A stretch of DNA of 58,866 nucleotides from CAYONP01 sp964405335 (GTDB taxonomy: Bacteria > Armatimonadota > UBA10988), in the NCBI GenBank assembly GCA_964405335.1, contig CAYONP010000028.1, positions 1 to 58,866 on the forward strand. The letters are read 5' to 3'. Of the stretch, positions 58,139 to 58,866 are shown piece by piece; positions within the stretch are counted from its first letter, which is position 1, and each line of letters starts with the position of its first letter. The notes under the pieces were generated by a model, which did no database searches, was not told the DNA's origin, and saw only the letters and a program-made list of their open reading frames with translations. The position numbers and the translations under genes were made by a program.

Positions 58139-58156
58139 GTCGTTTGGGGACGGCCG

Positions 58157-58699
58157 ATGGATGGGCAAGTGCTGGTGCTGAACCAGAACTACGAGCCGCT
58201 GAACATCACCAACATGCGGCGCGCGGTGACTCTTCTGCATCTCGGCAAGGCCGAGGTGGTGGAGTCGCTCGACCGCACGTTGGCCAGCGCCCGGCTCGAA
58301 ATCGGCGCCCCGAGCGTCGTCCGGCTCAGTTACTACGTCCGCCGGCCGTACCCGGAGCTGCGCGTCTCGCGCAAGGGCATCTTCGCCCGCGACGAAGGCG
58401 CCTGCCAGTACTGCGGCGCCGACGATGTGCCGCTGACGCTGGACCACGTGGTCCCGCGCAGCCGCGGCGGCGACAGCGGGTGGAACAACTTGGTCACCTG
58501 CTGCGTGCCGTGCAACAACAAGAAGGGCGACCGCACGCCGGACGAGGCGGGCATGGCCCTGCTGCGCCGGCCGCGGCGGCCGAAGTACACCCCGTACATC
58601 AGCTTCCCGAAGTTCATGCACGCGGTGAAGCAGAACCGCTGGGACCTCTACCTGCTGCCCTTCGCCGGCGAGGTGCTCGTCCCCGCGGCGGGCGATTGA
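58157..58699 (+). CDS. HNH endonuclease family protein
   Basis: This 180-aa protein has an N-terminal domain typical of a widespread bacterial HNH group (VLVLNQNYEPLNITNMRRAVTLLHLGKAEVVE). The HNH core follows with zinc knuckles Cys83-x-x-Cys86 and Cys116-x-x-Cys119, the catalytic Asp96-His97 (LDHVVPRSRGGD) and Asn residues in GWNNLVTCC and CNNKKG. This clade is housekeeping-like in many bacteria (Cyanobacteria, Actinobacteria, Armatimonadota) and its biological role is not settled. GGGGAC lies 6 nt before the ATG. It follows a promoter and hairpin leader that may regulate it. Confidence 0.92.
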   Translation: MDGQVLVLNQNYEPLNITNMRRAVTLLHLGKAEVVESLDRTLASARLEIGAPSVVRLSYYVRRPYPELRVSRKGIFARDEGACQYCGADDVPLTLDHVVPRSRGGDSGWNNLVTCCVPCNNKKGDRTPDEAGMALLRRPRRPKYTPYISFPKFMHAVKQNRWDLYLLPFAGEVLVPAAGD

Positions 58700-58866
58700 G
58701 CCCGAGGTCGCGCGCCACCCAATCGGCGCCGACCGAGACGGTCGGCCGACGCGTAGATCGACTGTCCCGGTCGACCAAGCCGGTGTCGCGTGACCTCGGC
58801 GCGACGGCCGCCGGCGGGCGGGGACGCCCGCGCCCCGGGGCGCGCGCCGTCGGCCGAAGGTAGCGC
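58700..58866. other. Non-coding end of the window
   Basis: I see no gene here. The last 20 bases (ending GGTAGCGC) resemble the beginning of a GGTAGGGCG hairpin repeat but are cut off. Confidence 0.4.

Overview
The window is a gene-dense stretch of a very GC-rich bacterial chromosome (third codon positions almost all G/C). It holds about 49 protein genes on both strands in short operons with 4-nt start/stop overlaps. I see no RNA genes, CRISPR array, phage or intact transposon. The envelope genes indicate a diderm: a three-POTRA BamA-like protein, an OstA/LptD-like barrel protein, an SLH-like outer-membrane protein, PBP1A and PBP2. Split glycine decarboxylase (gcvPA/gcvPB), B12-dependent ribonucleotide reductase, an SLH-type porin, NIPSNAP, phytanoyl-CoA dioxygenases, creatininase and TIM-barrel sugar isomerases together suggest an uncultured diderm of the Terrabacteria side, perhaps Armatimonadota or a relative. 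This placement is inference and was not tested with a marker gene.

Layout. 0.1-6.1 kb: secreted protein, MFS transporter + NIPSNAP protein, discoidin-like protein + TIGR03663-type glycosyltransferase. 6.1-12.1 kb: a leftward four-gene operon (728-aa secreted protein, DUF4965-type glutaminase-like protein, PhyH dioxygenase, SDR). 12.1-16.4 kb: nrdJ with a sigma70-type promoter, two NrdR-like boxes and an intrinsic terminator. 16.4-22.6 kb: YchF-like protein, barrel-less POTRA protein, second PhyH, a low-complexity secreted protein and a HIT hydrolase. 22.9-25.0 kb: divergent sugar isomerases. 25.0-27.5 kb: Dam-type methylase, small PD-(D/E)XK nuclease and two Uma2-fold proteins, one with a degenerate active site. 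27.5-31.4 kb: MATE exporter, RidA + creatininase, KaiC-like ATPase. 31.4-34.6 kb: gcvPA - 119-aa unknown - gcvPB. 34.7-41.4 kb: secreted protein, PBP1A, PBP2, TPR-like protein. 41.4-46.3 kb: ABC-2 exporter locus. 46.3-49.4 kb: Kef-type antiporter with an overlapping 54-aa zinc ribbon, and an MDR oxidoreductase. 49.6-51.9 kb: second ABC-2 permease and TauE exporter. 51.9-54.6 kb: outer-membrane barrel pair. 54.9-58.7 kb: aldolase-like protein, GNAT, GreA, membrane protein, HNH nuclease.

Several intergenic gaps carry short palindromic repeats of distinct families. One is an identical 29-bp unit in three copies; another is a 26-bp hairpin with compensatory base changes. A decayed REP/MITE-like element lies at 54.8 kb. 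Strong -35/-10 promoters are visible in front of several operons, and two sit so close to an ATG that leaderless mRNAs are likely. The main candidates for new biology are the methylase/nuclease/Uma2 locus, the glycine-cleavage operon with its inserted small gene, the barrel-less POTRA protein, the 728-aa/DUF4965/PhyH/SDR operon and the hairpin repeat families.
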